This document shows positions 18,845-29,244 of a stretch of 64,000 bases of DNA, one piece after another. Made by a program: the position numbers and the translations under genes. The stretch spans positions 25,690 to 89,689 of the forward strand of contig LMZT01000020.1 in assembly GCA_001567115.1 (NCBI GenBank), written 5' to 3'. Source of the DNA: Candidatus Hinthialibacteria bacterium OLB16. GTDB taxonomy: Bacteria > Hinthialibacterota > Hinthialibacteria > OLB16. Position 1 is the stretch's first letter, and each line of letters opens with the position of its first letter. The notes beneath the pieces are model-generated. The model saw nothing but the letters and a program-made list of their open reading frames with translations. It was not told the DNA's origin and searched no databases.

Positions 18845-21406
18845 ATGAAATCATGTTCAGCAGGCCTGATACTGATCTTCTGCTCGCTTGCATGGGCTCA
18901 ATCCCCGCCATCTGTCATCCACTTGGATCGAACCTGGCTGTTCAAACCCGACTCGGCCGGCAGCGGTTTGGAGGAACAGTGGTTTTCGCGAAATATCGAC
19001 CTCACTGGCTGGGTTTCGATCCAGACAGGGCGAAGGTGGGAAGATCAGGGTTATCCTGACCTGAATGGGGCAGCCTGGTTCCGCAAGGAAATTGAAGTTC
19101 CTGAATCCTGGAAAGGGTCTCCGATCTGGTTGGTGCTTGGGGGTGTCAATGATGAATATGATCTCTTCTGCAATGGCAGCAGGGTCAATTCATTTGGTGA
19201 ACCACCGAAAAAATCTGTGGCATCCGACCTGACAGTCGCCGAGTTAAGTCCTTTCCTTCACCCGGGGGAAAAAAACCTTCTGGTGCTTCGTGTCATCGAT
19301 TGGTCAGGCAGTGGCGGCATTCAACGAGACCCCTGTTTCCTCACGATCGAGCCACAATGCCTGCCTCCCCTGCCAAAGATTGCCTGCCAGCTTAAATACC
19401 CGGAAAAACAGCTTCAGGTGGAGTGCGACTTGACTTCACTCGGGAGAGATTTCCTTTCTGGCGACCGGCATCCGCTCCATGCACGTTTTGAATTAGACCT
19501 GAGGACGCCAGCTGATCCTGTTCAGGCTCAGGAAATCGATGTCCAGCCGGGCAGTCGATATCTCACGACCGTCTTTAAAATGCCGGCTGCTTCCGAACAT
19601 TTCTGCCAGGTGCGGGTTTCGATTCCGGCAGGCCTGAATTCTCAATGGAATTATGCCAATTCCCAGGATGTCCATTGGAATCCCTGCCCCACCTGGGATA
19701 AATACCCTCACCTCAAGATTCGCAATAATTTTGTGACAGACCTGTCTGATATCGATGTCCCACCCGGCCAAATAACGGCAGGCACATTCCCCAATCCCCG
19801 ATCCGGCTGGGTTTGTTTTTCCATCACGGCAGAAAATTCTTCGATCCCTGCACCGGATAGCTTCTCAGTCCTTGTGGACAGTGAAAGCCAGGCATTGATC
19901 TTCCGTGCCAATCCGAATCAACCCGTTCTCGAAGCCATGCGGATGCTGCCGGAGGGAAACCACAGCCTTGAAATCGAATCAAAGAACCAGCTGCATCTGA
20001 ATATCCGCACCATCCCGGAACTGGCATACACTTATTACCCTTCTTCTTCCCACCTCAAACCCCAGGGTCCCTATGACTGGAAATACCTTGAACGTTACAT
20101 TCTTCCCCAGGCCAATACCCTGGTTACCACCGGGGGAGCTCCGCCCGAAGAATTGGAAAGCTGGCACAAGGAAGGGAGGCAGTGGCTCGCTAATGCCGGA
20201 CTGCCTGGTCTGGGCGCCTCCGCCCCACAGGCAGATGCAGTCTGCCGGACCTGGCTGGAGACTCCTGTCCTTTTTGATCCTCCAGTTTCGGGGATCATCG
20301 TCGATGAGTTCATGGATGCCTCTCCGCGCCACTACCAGGCCTGGAAGGATGCCTGGAAATGCCTGGTGGATCATCCCAATTGGGGATCGAAGGTGTTCTA
20401 TGCTTTCAGTGGTGACATCTACCACCTCGGTGATCCGGAAAGCCGTGAATTCTGTCGCGCACTTCTCGCGAGAGGAGACCGCTTTGCGGTAGAAAAATAT
20501 TTCCCTGAGGAACCTTCCCTGGAGATTGCTCAAAACTGGCTGGTCAGCGGCCTCCAGACAACCCTTCTGGACTGGAAAAATCTGTTCCCTGGATTCGAGA
20601 AACACCTTGTTTATTGCCTCGGAAACCTCACCGCTCCACCCGAATCCCTGAATACCAACCCCGGGGTCGATCTGAAAGTTTACATGGACATGCAGATGCA
20701 CTTTCTGGCCACTGATCCTGCCTTCTGGGGGCTTTTTGGCCTGATGCAATACACGGCCAGTTATGCCGATGAGGAAATCCAGCGCTATGCTTTCCGTCTC
20801 TTCAGACATTACTGCATTGAAGGATCAACCGAGCGAATGAATCAGGATCCTTATCACCTGACACATCTTATCAATCCCGATTTTGAGCAGGGGCTGAATG
20901 GCTGGGAAGTTCAGGCTTCTTCTCCATCCGATATCCACTCCGCATCCATGGAAGGTTTCAGCTGGCTGCAGGGGCGTTACCCGCGAACCAGCCAGGGGGA
21001 TCACTTTGCGCTGATCCATTCGGGATCATCCGGCCAGATTCGTCTGAGCCAGAAAGTCCTGAACCTGAAACCCGGACGGCCCTATTCCCTCAAGTTTATT
21101 ACCGCCGATCTGGACCACCTCGACCGACCGCATGAAACCGCTCTCTCCTTTGATCTGGAAGATGTCCAGCTCCAGCCTGGCCTTTCTTTTAAAGCCTTGT
21201 ATCCCAGCTGCTACTCGCACACCCTGGGGGACTACAACCGTGAACATCCCGCCTATTTCACCTGCCATAGAATTGTGTTTTATCCTGAGAGAGAGACCTC
21301 CAATCTGAAGTTTTCGCCCATTGCCCAAGAAAACGGCCGGGATGATCCACCCTCGGGCAGGATTGCGTTGAACTTTGTTGAAATACAGCCTTTTGAGAAA
21401 CCTTAA
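18845..21406 (+). CDS. Secreted glycosidase-like multidomain protein
   Basis: 853 residues with a clear signal peptide (KSCSAGLILIFCSLAWAQ). Residues about 20-170 resemble the sugar-binding jelly roll of GH2 enzymes (WLFKPD, AAWFRKEIEVP, WLVLGGVNDEYDLFCNG). The centre (about 400-670) looks like an alpha/beta barrel and holds acidic candidates such as IIVDEFMD. The C-terminus (about 675-850, INPDFEQGLNGWEV) looks like a carbohydrate-binding beta sandwich of the CenC type. I cannot place the centre in a known GH family. Start ATG at 18845 has GGGAGG ahead; a longer frame from 18806 would spoil the signal peptide. The gene ends 15 bases before the facing kinase gene. Confidence 0.7.
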   Translation: MKSCSAGLILIFCSLAWAQSPPSVIHLDRTWLFKPDSAGSGLEEQWFSRNIDLTGWVSIQTGRRWEDQGYPDLNGAAWFRKEIEVPESWKGSPIWLVLGGVNDEYDLFCNGSRVNSFGEPPKKSVASDLTVAELSPFLHPGEKNLLVLRVIDWSGSGGIQRDPCFLTIEPQCLPPLPKIACQLKYPEKQLQVECDLTSLGRDFLSGDRHPLHARFELDLRTPADPVQAQEIDVQPGSRYLTTVFKMPAASEHFCQVRVSIPAGLNSQWNYANSQDVHWNPCPTWDKYPHLKIRNNFVTDLSDIDVPPGQITAGTFPNPRSGWVCFSITAENSSIPAPDSFSVLVDSESQALIFRANPNQPVLEAMRMLPEGNHSLEIESKNQLHLNIRTIPELAYTYYPSSSHLKPQGPYDWKYLERYILPQANTLVTTGGAPPEELESWHKEGRQWLANAGLPGLGASAPQADAVCRTWLETPVLFDPPVSGIIVDEFMDASPRHYQAWKDAWKCLVDHPNWGSKVFYAFSGDIYHLGDPESREFCRALLARGDRFAVEKYFPEEPSLEIAQNWLVSGLQTTLLDWKNLFPGFEKHLVYCLGNLTAPPESLNTNPGVDLKVYMDMQMHFLATDPAFWGLFGLMQYTASYADEEIQRYAFRLFRHYCIEGSTERMNQDPYHLTHLINPDFEQGLNGWEVQASSPSDIHSASMEGFSWLQGRYPRTSQGDHFALIHSGSSGQIRLSQKVLNLKPGRPYSLKFITADLDHLDRPHETALSFDLEDVQLQPGLSFKALYPSCYSHTLGDYNREHPAYFTCHRIVFYPERETSNLKFSPIAQENGRDDPPSGRIALNFVEIQPFEKP

Positions 21407-21421
21407 AAGGAAAGAGGCCTT

Positions 21422-24015
21422 TTATTGAGGGCCTGGGGAGATTGGATTTCCATTGGGGCCAAGGACCTGGTGAATCTTCTCTTTGAGTTCTTTCATCCGG
21501 TAAGGTTTCTGAAGAAAGCCTGAAACTTCGATCCCATCGAAACGTTTTTGAAATTTCTTCCTGGCTGAATCCACTTGAAAGAATTACAGGAATCACTGGA
21601 TCGATCCGGCGGATTTCACGGTACATTTCCTCTCCATCCATCTTCGGCATGGTGATGTCGAGAAGGATGCAGCAGATGCTCCGGTGTTCTTTCTGGAAAA
21701 CTTCGAGTCCTGATTCCCCATCGTGTGCCATCAGCACATTGAATCCCATCGAACTCAGAATCTTCGAGCCAACATCGAGGATGGTCTGCTCATCATCGAC
21801 AAGCAGGATCGTGCCAGTCCGCAGGATTGGGGGTTCGTCCGCAACACACTGCCCAGTGCCGATGACGGGCGGCTGGATGGCTGGCAGGAGCACCTGGAAA
21901 GTGGTCCCGGTGCCGATATTGCTGCTGACCTGAATGATTCCATCGTGGCCCTGGACAATGCCCAGCACTGCGGCCAGCCCAAGCCCTCTGCCGGTGAATT
22001 TGGTGGTGAAAAACGGCTCGAAGATTCTCTTTTGTGTGGTTTCAGACATTCCGCACCCGGAGTCTTTAATGACCAGGCTCACATATTTTCCTTCCGGCAT
22101 GTCGCCTGTGCGTGGAACGGGATCAATACTTTTTGAATTCAACTCCAGGATTCCTGTGGAAATCTGGATGCTGCCTGAATCGTCCCCGATGGCTTCGGCT
22201 GCATTGATGATCAGGTTCATGATGACCTGCCGCAGCTGGGATTCGTCACCCTTGACCCAGGGAGGTTGAGAGGAGGGATGGAAAGTCAGCGCCACCTTCT
22301 TTGGAATCGAGACCATCAGCATCTCTTTCATTTCTTCGATGATGCCATTCAGGTTAAGGGGTTGAATGACAAAATGCCCTCTCCCTGAGTAAGCCAGCAT
22401 CTGGCGGCAGATGTCCGAAGCATGAAGAGAAGCCTGCAATGCCTTTGCCAGGCTGTGGGAAGTTGATGTTTCGGCGGGCAGGTCCGCCAGGCTGAGCTCG
22501 ATATTCCCGATGATGGCCTGCAGCAGATTGTTGAAGTCATGCGCGATTCCGCCCGCCAGAATCCCCAGGCTTTCGAGCTTCTGTGTCTGCTGCAGCAGGC
22601 GCTCCATTTCCAGGCGTTGTTTTTCCCCGGCCTTCAGGTCCGTAATGTCATGGGCGACCTGGACTATTCCATAGAGACGGCCATCGGCATCTCGAAGGGG
22701 AGTCGATGTGACCAGGAAAGTGCCACCCAGCAATGGATGATCAAGTTCACCCCGAAAGAAAGCCGCAGAATCCGGGGTTACACCATACTGATTGTGGAGA
22801 TCGTGCTGGCTGCCTCCAGGATAAAAATTGAAATTACGGATCTGTTCCTGAGAAAGTGGCTCCATTCGTTCCTGGAGGGCCTGATTCATGCGCTGAACCC
22901 TGAATTCGGGATCCAGCAGGCAGACCAGGTCCGGAACTGCATTGAAGGTCCGTTCCCAGGCTTCCTGGGCATCACCCAGGGCACGCTGGCTCTCGATCAG
23001 GGATGTGACATTCCGAAGTTGAACAATATGGCCGGTGGGTTGGTGGTGGTATTTTCGAAGGGGATTGATCTGGACATCCAGCCATTGTTTTCCATCGGCT
23101 GCTTGAATCAGGTGGGTTGCTCCCGGGGAGCTGCTTCCATCTGCGTGTCCGATCAAGTCCGGCCAGGCTGGAAGAACTGCCACGATTGGCTGGCCGATAT
23201 GGTTGCTGGAAATTCCCAGAAGCTTCCTTGCTGCTGGATTCGAATCGATCAGGCGATCCTGGTTGTCTGCCACCAGAACTCCATCGGCCTGGGAGGTAAA
23301 AAGAACTTCATAGGCGATTGGGGCAAGATCCAGAAGCCGGAAACGATAGATCGCCCATATCGTGACCAGTCCGGTAACTGTCAAAGCCATCGGTGTGAAG
23401 TCGATTTCCGGGATAGGGCTGTTGCCGGTGATAAAAGCAATGCTCGTCAGGATGGGAACCACAACTCCCGCCAGCAGCAGCCAGGACTGTTTGCGATACA
23501 GATTTGGCAGCCAGACCAGATGATGGACCAGGCAGCCTGTCCCGAACAGCAGGCAGCCATAGGTAAAAACTATGTTCAGATAAAAAAGCGGTCCATGGGC
23601 ATATCGCAGGATGTGTGGAGTGGCCGGACTGATTTCCGGCCAGAACAATCCGTGAAAATCATTCGTGAAGGCACCGATGACCGTAATTGCCGGGATGATC
23701 CAGATGCCGATTCTGACACCTGGTTTCAGAAAACGGTGATTTCCGCAGTACTGGATAATGAACAGAAACCAGGCCGGGCCGGTTGCGACAACCCCCAGAT
23801 AACTCAGCTTGCCGCACCAGACCTTCAACCCCTGGCCAGGGATCACCAGTTCCATTCCGGCGAAAAAACGCCCATACCGCAATCCCGCCAAGCAGCAGGA
23901 CTGCGCTGTGAGCGCCCTGAGTCAGCCAGCGCCTGCGCCAGGTATAAACAGCCAGTCCCCCCGCCAGCACTGAGGTGATCCCATGGATCAGGACCACGAT
24001 CCACAATGGTACCAT
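21422..24015 (-). CDS. Hybrid histidine kinase: 7TM, PAS, kinase, receiver (two assembly frameshifts)
   Basis: Membrane sensor kinase. The N-terminus (from ATG 24015) has about seven membrane helices of the 7TM sensor type. Two PAS domains follow (GVLVADNQDRLIDSNPAARKLL; CLLDPEFRVQRMNQAL), then the phospho-acceptor His in GIAHDFNNLL, ATP-binding N and G boxes (NLIINAAEAI, SGCGMSE, GRGLGLAAV) and a receiver with Asp in LLDITMPKMDG. The frame is broken twice by an extra base in a T run: at 23863-23868 (AVWAFF then AGMELV) and at 21540-21542 (SKTF then DGIEVSGFLQKPYRMKEL). Joined, the gene ends with TAA at 21422-21424 and no longer overlaps its neighbour. Ligand unknown. Confidence 0.8.
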
Positions 24016-24079
24016 GGACGATTCACTATCCTCGTTTCATATAGCCTTGAACCCAAAGGCTCTGTGCATTTTTCCAGTA

Positions 24080-25816
24080 TCAGCCGGGGCGAGTTTTTTT
24101 AAGGAGTTGGCAGAAATCGTTGAGCTCCCTGGTGTTTGCGATGGCCTCGCGGCCCAAACCTGCTTTCCGCGCCACATCGATGCCATAACGATTATCCGCC
24201 AAACCTGCCGTATTGTGCGCATCAGGATTAATACAGAATAGCACCCCCTTGTCACGGGCCTCCAGGCAGGCACGCCAGTCCAGGTCAAGCCGCCAGGGGT
24301 TGGAGTTGATCTCAATCCACTTTCCATTCCTCGCTGTGGCATCGATAACTTTTGCGACATCGACTGGATAAGGCTCTCTCTGAAGCAGCAGACGCCCGGT
24401 CATGTGCCCTAAGAATGTGATCCCCGGGGATTCGATCGCACAAATCAGCCGTTGTGTCATCTCGGCCTCGCTCAGAGCAAACTGGCTGTGAACCGATCCC
24501 ACCGCAAAGTCGCATTCGAGCAGAATTTCTTCGGCAAAATCCAGTTCACCATCACGCAGGATATCCACCTCGCTGCCTTTCAGTATCTTGACCGGTCCGC
24601 CCTGGCGGTTGTATCGATCGATTTCCTCCCACTGTTGAGCCAGCCTTTTTTCATCCAGGCCATTGGCATAAAAGGCCGCTTTGCTGTGATCTCCAATCCC
24701 AAGGTATTGGTAGCCCAATGCACCGGCGGCGGCAGCCATTTCCTCGAGGCTCGCCTCGCCATCGGAGGCGCGTGTATGGCAATGCAGTGTCCCCTTCAGG
24801 TCCCCGTATTCAATCAGGCTGGGAACCGCCCTGTTCATGGCCCAGCCGATTTCATGCAGGCCCTCGCGTAATTCAGGCGGGATGTAATCCAGCTCGAGCG
24901 CCCAGTAAATTGCCTCTTCATTCTGGCAGGACAGGATTTCACCATTTTCACGGGTCAGAGCGTATTCATTCAGGCGGTATCCAAAGGTCCTGGCCCGTGA
25001 TCGCATCAGGGTGTTATGTTCTTTGCTGCCGGTGAAATAGTTCAAGGCAAATGGAAATTCATCATCCGCGACCACACGCAAATCCGAGGCGATTCCATTC
25101 TCCAGAACCACACTTGCCTTGGTGGAGCCTTGGCCGGTAATGGTTTTGACCTGTGGCAGGCCGGTAAAAGCCTCGATCAGTTCCCCAGGCTCACGGGAGC
25201 TGGCCAGAAGATCGATGTCTTTGATGGTTTCCCTTCGGCGCCTCAAAGAACCGCACAGGCTGGCGCGAAGGGTGGCGGGGTGGCTGCTGACACTTTCGAA
25301 AAGGGGTTGAGCGGCAGATTCGGCTGCTGGAAGGAGAACCCTGGCCGCATAGGTTCTGACACGCTCGATTCCCTCCAGGATTCTCTGCTCGGTTTTCTCC
25401 CCGAACCCGGATAATGCACGAATGATTCGGGCCTGGCAGGCTTTTTCGAGCTCATCGAGGGACTGGATGCCCAGGGTCGAATAAAGGGTCTTCACTTTTT
25501 TGGGGCCGAGGTTGGGTATTTTCAGGAGATCGAACAGGGTTGGGGGAAATTGCCCGCGCAGCTTCTCGTAATATTCCAGGGTGCCGGTCACTGCCAGGGT
25601 CAGAATCTTTTCCTCGAGCGCCTTGCCGATCCCTTTTGTTTCACCCAGCTGCCCGCTCCGGATCAGCTCCTCCAGAGACTCCCCGGTTGTTTCCAGCACT
25701 CGTGCCGCATTTGAATAAGCACGGGATTTGAAAGGGTTTTCTCCCGCCAGATCCAGAAGCACAGCGATCTCTTCGAGAATCTGGATGACACTTTTCTTTT
25801 CGAGAATCAAATCCAT
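24080..25816 (-). CDS. polX: PolX: DNA polymerase beta-like enzyme with PHP domain
   Basis: 578 residues, the typical length. Helix-hairpin-helix and polymerase X core in the first half: IPNLGPKKVKTLY, ALSGFGEKTEQRIL, and the metal-binding nucleotidyltransferase motif CGSLRRRRETIKDIDLL. The C-terminal PHP phosphoesterase domain has HCHTRASDGE, IGDHSKAAF, GSEVDIL, GSVHSQF and NPDAHNT. The enzyme fills gaps in base excision repair and has 3'-5' nuclease activity. I start at 25816 (ATG, AAGGA ahead); the frame upstream to 25939 adds 41 residues not found in the family. Confidence 0.92.
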   Translation of the reverse strand: MDLILEKKSVIQILEEIAVLLDLAGENPFKSRAYSNAARVLETTGESLEELIRSGQLGETKGIGKALEEKILTLAVTGTLEYYEKLRGQFPPTLFDLLKIPNLGPKKVKTLYSTLGIQSLDELEKACQARIIRALSGFGEKTEQRILEGIERVRTYAARVLLPAAESAAQPLFESVSSHPATLRASLCGSLRRRRETIKDIDLLASSREPGELIEAFTGLPQVKTITGQGSTKASVVLENGIASDLRVVADDEFPFALNYFTGSKEHNTLMRSRARTFGYRLNEYALTRENGEILSCQNEEAIYWALELDYIPPELREGLHEIGWAMNRAVPSLIEYGDLKGTLHCHTRASDGEASLEEMAAAAGALGYQYLGIGDHSKAAFYANGLDEKRLAQQWEEIDRYNRQGGPVKILKGSEVDILRDGELDFAEEILLECDFAVGSVHSQFALSEAEMTQRLICAIESPGITFLGHMTGRLLLQREPYPVDVAKVIDATARNGKWIEINSNPWRLDLDWRACLEARDKGVLFCINPDAHNTAGLADNRYGIDVARKAGLGREAIANTRELNDFCQLLKKTRPG

Positions 25817-26010
25817 GGCTGGCAGTTTTCCTTGCCCTTTGATCATATCAAAGACCACGCGGGATGAGAGGATCCTCCGGATCACTTTCAACTCGAAAGC
25901 AGCTGGCGAAAAAAGGGGATGATTTGTCCGATGGGGCACTTCTCAGAAAGTGTTTTGAGAGTTAGTCTAAATCTGAGTACAAAGGTCGGATGTTCTAGCA
26001 GAGGAAAGTT

Positions 26011-27843
26011 ATGGCGGATCAGGCACACAAAGGATTCTCCGGTGATGGAGCGGAAGAGAGCGAGCAGAAGAAATCTCTCTCTCTCGATGACCTGATGGAA
26101 GCAGCCGGTTTCATTACCGACACCCCCAAAGAAGGGATCGAGGATGAAGCGGCCCAGCCCTACAGGTCTCCCGATTACGGAACAGAAGTTTTCGGCCAGC
26201 AGGACACAGGCCAGCTTCAGAAAGGGCTGGCGGATATTCTCGGCATCCCTTATGTCGATGTCTCCGCGATCCGTCCCACCCCGGAGCTGCTCAAGGTCAT
26301 CCCCAAAAAAACAATCGTCAAATACAAGATATTTCCTGTGGAAGCCTCTCCGACCACCCTCAAGGTGGCCTTCTCCGATCCCTATGATGTCAATGCCCTC
26401 ACCGATGTCCAGCTGATCGCGGATGACATGGGGCTGGTCCTCGAGCAGTGCCTGGGAGATGAGCAGGATATTGCACGCTCCATCGATCGGTATTACACCG
26501 CGGAGCGTAATGAGATCATCGGGATGATCGACCAGGTGTCCGACCAGCTCGCGACTTCGGGAGCCGGCAGACCCTCTCAGGCCGATAATGTCATCGACCT
26601 TTCGAACCTGGGCGATGAAGAAGATTTCTCATCACTGGCTAAATCCCTTGAAAATGCCGATCTGGATTCGGTTGAAGCCCCGATTGTCCGCCTCATCAAC
26701 CTGATCTTCCAGAAAGCCTTGCGGATGCGCGCCAGCGATATTCATTTTGAGCCATATACCGATGAATTCCGCATCCGGTTCCGGGTGGATGGCGTGCTCC
26801 AGGATATCGACAGCCCCCCCACCAAACTTCAGCCTGCGATTCTCTCCCGGCTGAAAATTCTGTCCGGGATGGACCTTGCCGAAAAAAGAATCCCGCAGGA
26901 TGGGCGTATCCAGATGAGGATCGACAACAAGGATATCGACTTCCGTGTTTCGGCGCTTCCGGCGATCTGGGGTGAGAGTGTGGTTCTCCGAATTCTCGAC
27001 AAGACCGGCCTCGTGCTGGGTCTGGAAGAAGTCGGTTTCATGCCCGACAATGTGGCCCTGTTCCAGCGCCTGATCAAGCGCCCCAATGGAATTATCCTGA
27101 TGACCGGTCCCACCGGCTGCGGAAAAACCACCACCCTCTATGCAGCCCTCAATTCGATCAACACGGTCGATGTCAAAATCATTACTGTCGAAAACCCGGT
27201 GGAATATATGATCGAGGGCATCAACCAGGTTCAGGTAAATGAAGATATCGGCCTGGACTTTGCCCTGGCGCTCCGCACCATGCTCCGTCAGGCCCCCAAT
27301 GTCATTCTCGTCGGTGAAATGCGTGACCTCGAAACCGCCGAAACCGGCATCCGGGCTGCCCTTACAGGCCACCTGGTTTTCAGCACCCTCCACACCAACG
27401 ATGCCCCCAGCGCCACCACACGTCTGATCGAAATGGGGATCAAACCCTACCTGGTCGCTTCAGCTCTGCAGGCGATTATTGCTCAACGCCTTGTCAGGCG
27501 CATCTGCCCGGAATGCAAAGAGCCTTATTACCCGCCCCCGGCACACATCGAAGAACTGGGTTTCAATCCGGATGATTACCGTGGACAGCCATTTTACCAG
27601 GGTGTCGGCTGCCACACATGCAGTTACTCCGGGTATCGTGGCCGAACCGCCATCCATGAAATCATGGTCTTGAGCGATGATCTGCGCGGGATGGTTCTCA
27701 AAACTTCCTCGGCGGAAAAGGTTCGAAGAAAAGCACGCGAAGAAGGCATGCGCACACTCCGCGAAGATGGCTGGCAGAAGGTTCTGCGTGGGGATACCAC
27801 CATCGAGGAAGTGATGCGTGTGACTGCAGATGAGCTGAAATAG
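26011..27843 (+). CDS. Second GspE/PilB-type assembly ATPase
   Basis: 610 residues. N-terminal MshEN domain (about 50-165), Walker A GPTGCGKTTT, Asp box (ITVENPVEYMIEG), Walker B (NVILVGEMRD), His box and a tetracysteine zinc site (CPEC ... CHTC). A typical secretion or pilus extension ATPase, but the gene stands alone, 8 kb from the T2SS operon and reading the other way. It differs from gspE by a longer acidic N-terminus and may serve a type IV pilus whose other genes are elsewhere. AGAGGAAAG precedes the ATG. Confidence 0.9.
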   Translation: MADQAHKGFSGDGAEESEQKKSLSLDDLMEAAGFITDTPKEGIEDEAAQPYRSPDYGTEVFGQQDTGQLQKGLADILGIPYVDVSAIRPTPELLKVIPKKTIVKYKIFPVEASPTTLKVAFSDPYDVNALTDVQLIADDMGLVLEQCLGDEQDIARSIDRYYTAERNEIIGMIDQVSDQLATSGAGRPSQADNVIDLSNLGDEEDFSSLAKSLENADLDSVEAPIVRLINLIFQKALRMRASDIHFEPYTDEFRIRFRVDGVLQDIDSPPTKLQPAILSRLKILSGMDLAEKRIPQDGRIQMRIDNKDIDFRVSALPAIWGESVVLRILDKTGLVLGLEEVGFMPDNVALFQRLIKRPNGIILMTGPTGCGKTTTLYAALNSINTVDVKIITVENPVEYMIEGINQVQVNEDIGLDFALALRTMLRQAPNVILVGEMRDLETAETGIRAALTGHLVFSTLHTNDAPSATTRLIEMGIKPYLVASALQAIIAQRLVRRICPECKEPYYPPPAHIEELGFNPDDYRGQPFYQGVGCHTCSYSGYRGRTAIHEIMVLSDDLRGMVLKTSSAEKVRRKAREEGMRTLREDGWQKVLRGDTTIEEVMRVTADELK

Positions 27844-27855
27844 GCCCGGGCAGTG

Positions 27856-28140
27856 CTAATCTTTGAGATTCGTGTAGATCAGAAAGCTCAGGAACAGAAA
27901 CCCCAGCAGTCCATAGGTGCACACCCACAGCGCCAGCATGCCGGCATTGATGTCGATATATTGCCCCGACAAAAGGACAATCATCGACCAGCCATACACC
28001 ACCACCCAGGTGATCAGAAATGTCTTCTGCCAGTTGCGGTATGCGCACACCAGAGCGATCCCGATGCCGAAAAAAAGGGCATAATCACTGACACCATAAC
28101 TCGACCAGGCTGTTTTCCAGGCATCAATCAAATCCTGCAT
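27856..28140 (-). CDS. Small integral membrane protein of unknown function
   Basis: 94 residues with three hydrophobic segments (FFGIGIALVCAY, TFLITWVVVYGWSMIVLL, MLALWVCTYGLLGFLFLSFLIY). AAGGGG lies 8 bases ahead of the ATG. Ends 12 bases from the stop of the facing ATPase gene. No family recognised. Stop follows the last helix closely, so the protein is almost all membrane. Confidence 0.65.
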   Translation of the reverse strand: MQDLIDAWKTAWSSYGVSDYALFFGIGIALVCAYRNWQKTFLITWVVVYGWSMIVLLSGQYIDINAGMLALWVCTYGLLGFLFLSFLIYTNLKD

Positions 28141-28226
28141 GGCAAACCCCTTTCATTACCTGATAAATATGTTATAGCGGATATGTTGTATATGTCAAAT
28201 AATATTTTCGGGGAGATCTTACCATC

Positions 28227-29237
28227 ATGCTGATCGAGGGTGGTTCCCAGTCCTTGTTGGTCCTCGATCGTCTCCAGACCTCATTCTACCGCAAGGGAAG
28301 GGAAGTTCGTGCGGTCGATGGTGTTTCGCTGGAGGTTCATGCCGGTGAGGTGGTTGGCCTGGTGGGTGAATCCGGTTGTGGAAAAAGCGCGACTGCCTTA
28401 TCCATCCTGCGTCTGATCCCATCTCCACCCGGGAAAATCGTGGGTGGAAAAATCCTGTTTAATGGAAATGATCTGCTCGCCCTGAATGATAAGGACATCC
28501 GGAAAATTCGGGGGAATAAAATTTCCATGATCTTCCAGGAGCCGATGACAGCCCTGAATCCGGTTTTCACTGTCGGCAACCAGATTGCCGAGGTCTTCCG
28601 GGTTCATCGTGGCATGAATCGGAGAGAAGCCCTGGATGCAAGCATCGCAATGCTGACTCAGGTCAGGATGCCGGAACCGGCCAAAAGAGCCAGAGAATAC
28701 CCCCACCAGCTGTCTGGAGGGATGCGCCAGAGGGTCGTCATCGCCATGGCACTTGCTTGCCGCCCCGAGCTCCTGATTGCTGATGAGCCAACTACTGCGC
28801 TGGATGTGACAGTCCAGGCGCAGATCCTCGCCCTGATGGAGCAGCTGCGGAAGGAAAATGGATGCGCTGTTCTGTTCATCACCCATGACCTCGGGATTGT
28901 GGCCGAATTTTGTACCCGGGTAGCGGTCATGTATGCCGGACAAATTGTGGAAGTAGGACCTGTCAGCCGGATCTTCGAGGAGCCAAGGCACCCCTACACC
29001 CAGGGGCTGATCCGCTGTGTCCCACGGGTGGACCGCCCCCGCCGCGGCAGGCTGCCGGTGATTCCAGGAACTGTTCCCGAGTTTAAGGAAGCCTTGCCCG
29101 GGTGCCGCTTCGCGCCCAGATGCGACCAGAAAATGCCTGAATGTGAAAGATATAAACCTGAACTCAAACCGATTTCAGGGACCGACATCCAGGTGCGCTG
29201 CTTCCTTCATCACCCCCCGGATGCATCCGGAGAGTGA
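28227..29237 (+). CDS. Oligopeptide/dipeptide ABC transporter ATP-binding protein (OppD/DppD type)
   Basis: 336 residues. Walker A GESGCGKSA, signature LSGGMRQRVVIAMAL, Walker B ELLIADEPTTALDV, switch His in FITHDLGIVAEF. The C-terminal oligopeptide-transporter tail is complete (EEPRHPYTQGL, GCRFAPRC ... C ... C, a cysteine set known in this family). Its partners, the permeases and the second ATPase OppF, are not next to it: the flanking genes face it or belong to other pathways. Substrate binding protein also absent. GGGGAG lies 11 bases upstream of the ATG. Confidence 0.9.
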   Translation: MLIEGGSQSLLVLDRLQTSFYRKGREVRAVDGVSLEVHAGEVVGLVGESGCGKSATALSILRLIPSPPGKIVGGKILFNGNDLLALNDKDIRKIRGNKISMIFQEPMTALNPVFTVGNQIAEVFRVHRGMNRREALDASIAMLTQVRMPEPAKRAREYPHQLSGGMRQRVVIAMALACRPELLIADEPTTALDVTVQAQILALMEQLRKENGCAVLFITHDLGIVAEFCTRVAVMYAGQIVEVGPVSRIFEEPRHPYTQGLIRCVPRVDRPRRGRLPVIPGTVPEFKEALPGCRFAPRCDQKMPECERYKPELKPISGTDIQVRCFLHHPPDASGE

Positions 29238-29244
29238 TCCGCCA

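Noticed and set aside
19979..20809. 276-residue open frame on the minus strand
   Set aside because: Antisense to the secreted glycosidase-like gene; composition looks like a shadow frame.
22539..23978. 479-residue open frame on the plus strand
   Set aside because: It lies opposite the sensor kinase, whose strand shows clear PAS and kinase motifs; the plus-strand protein has no recognisable domain.
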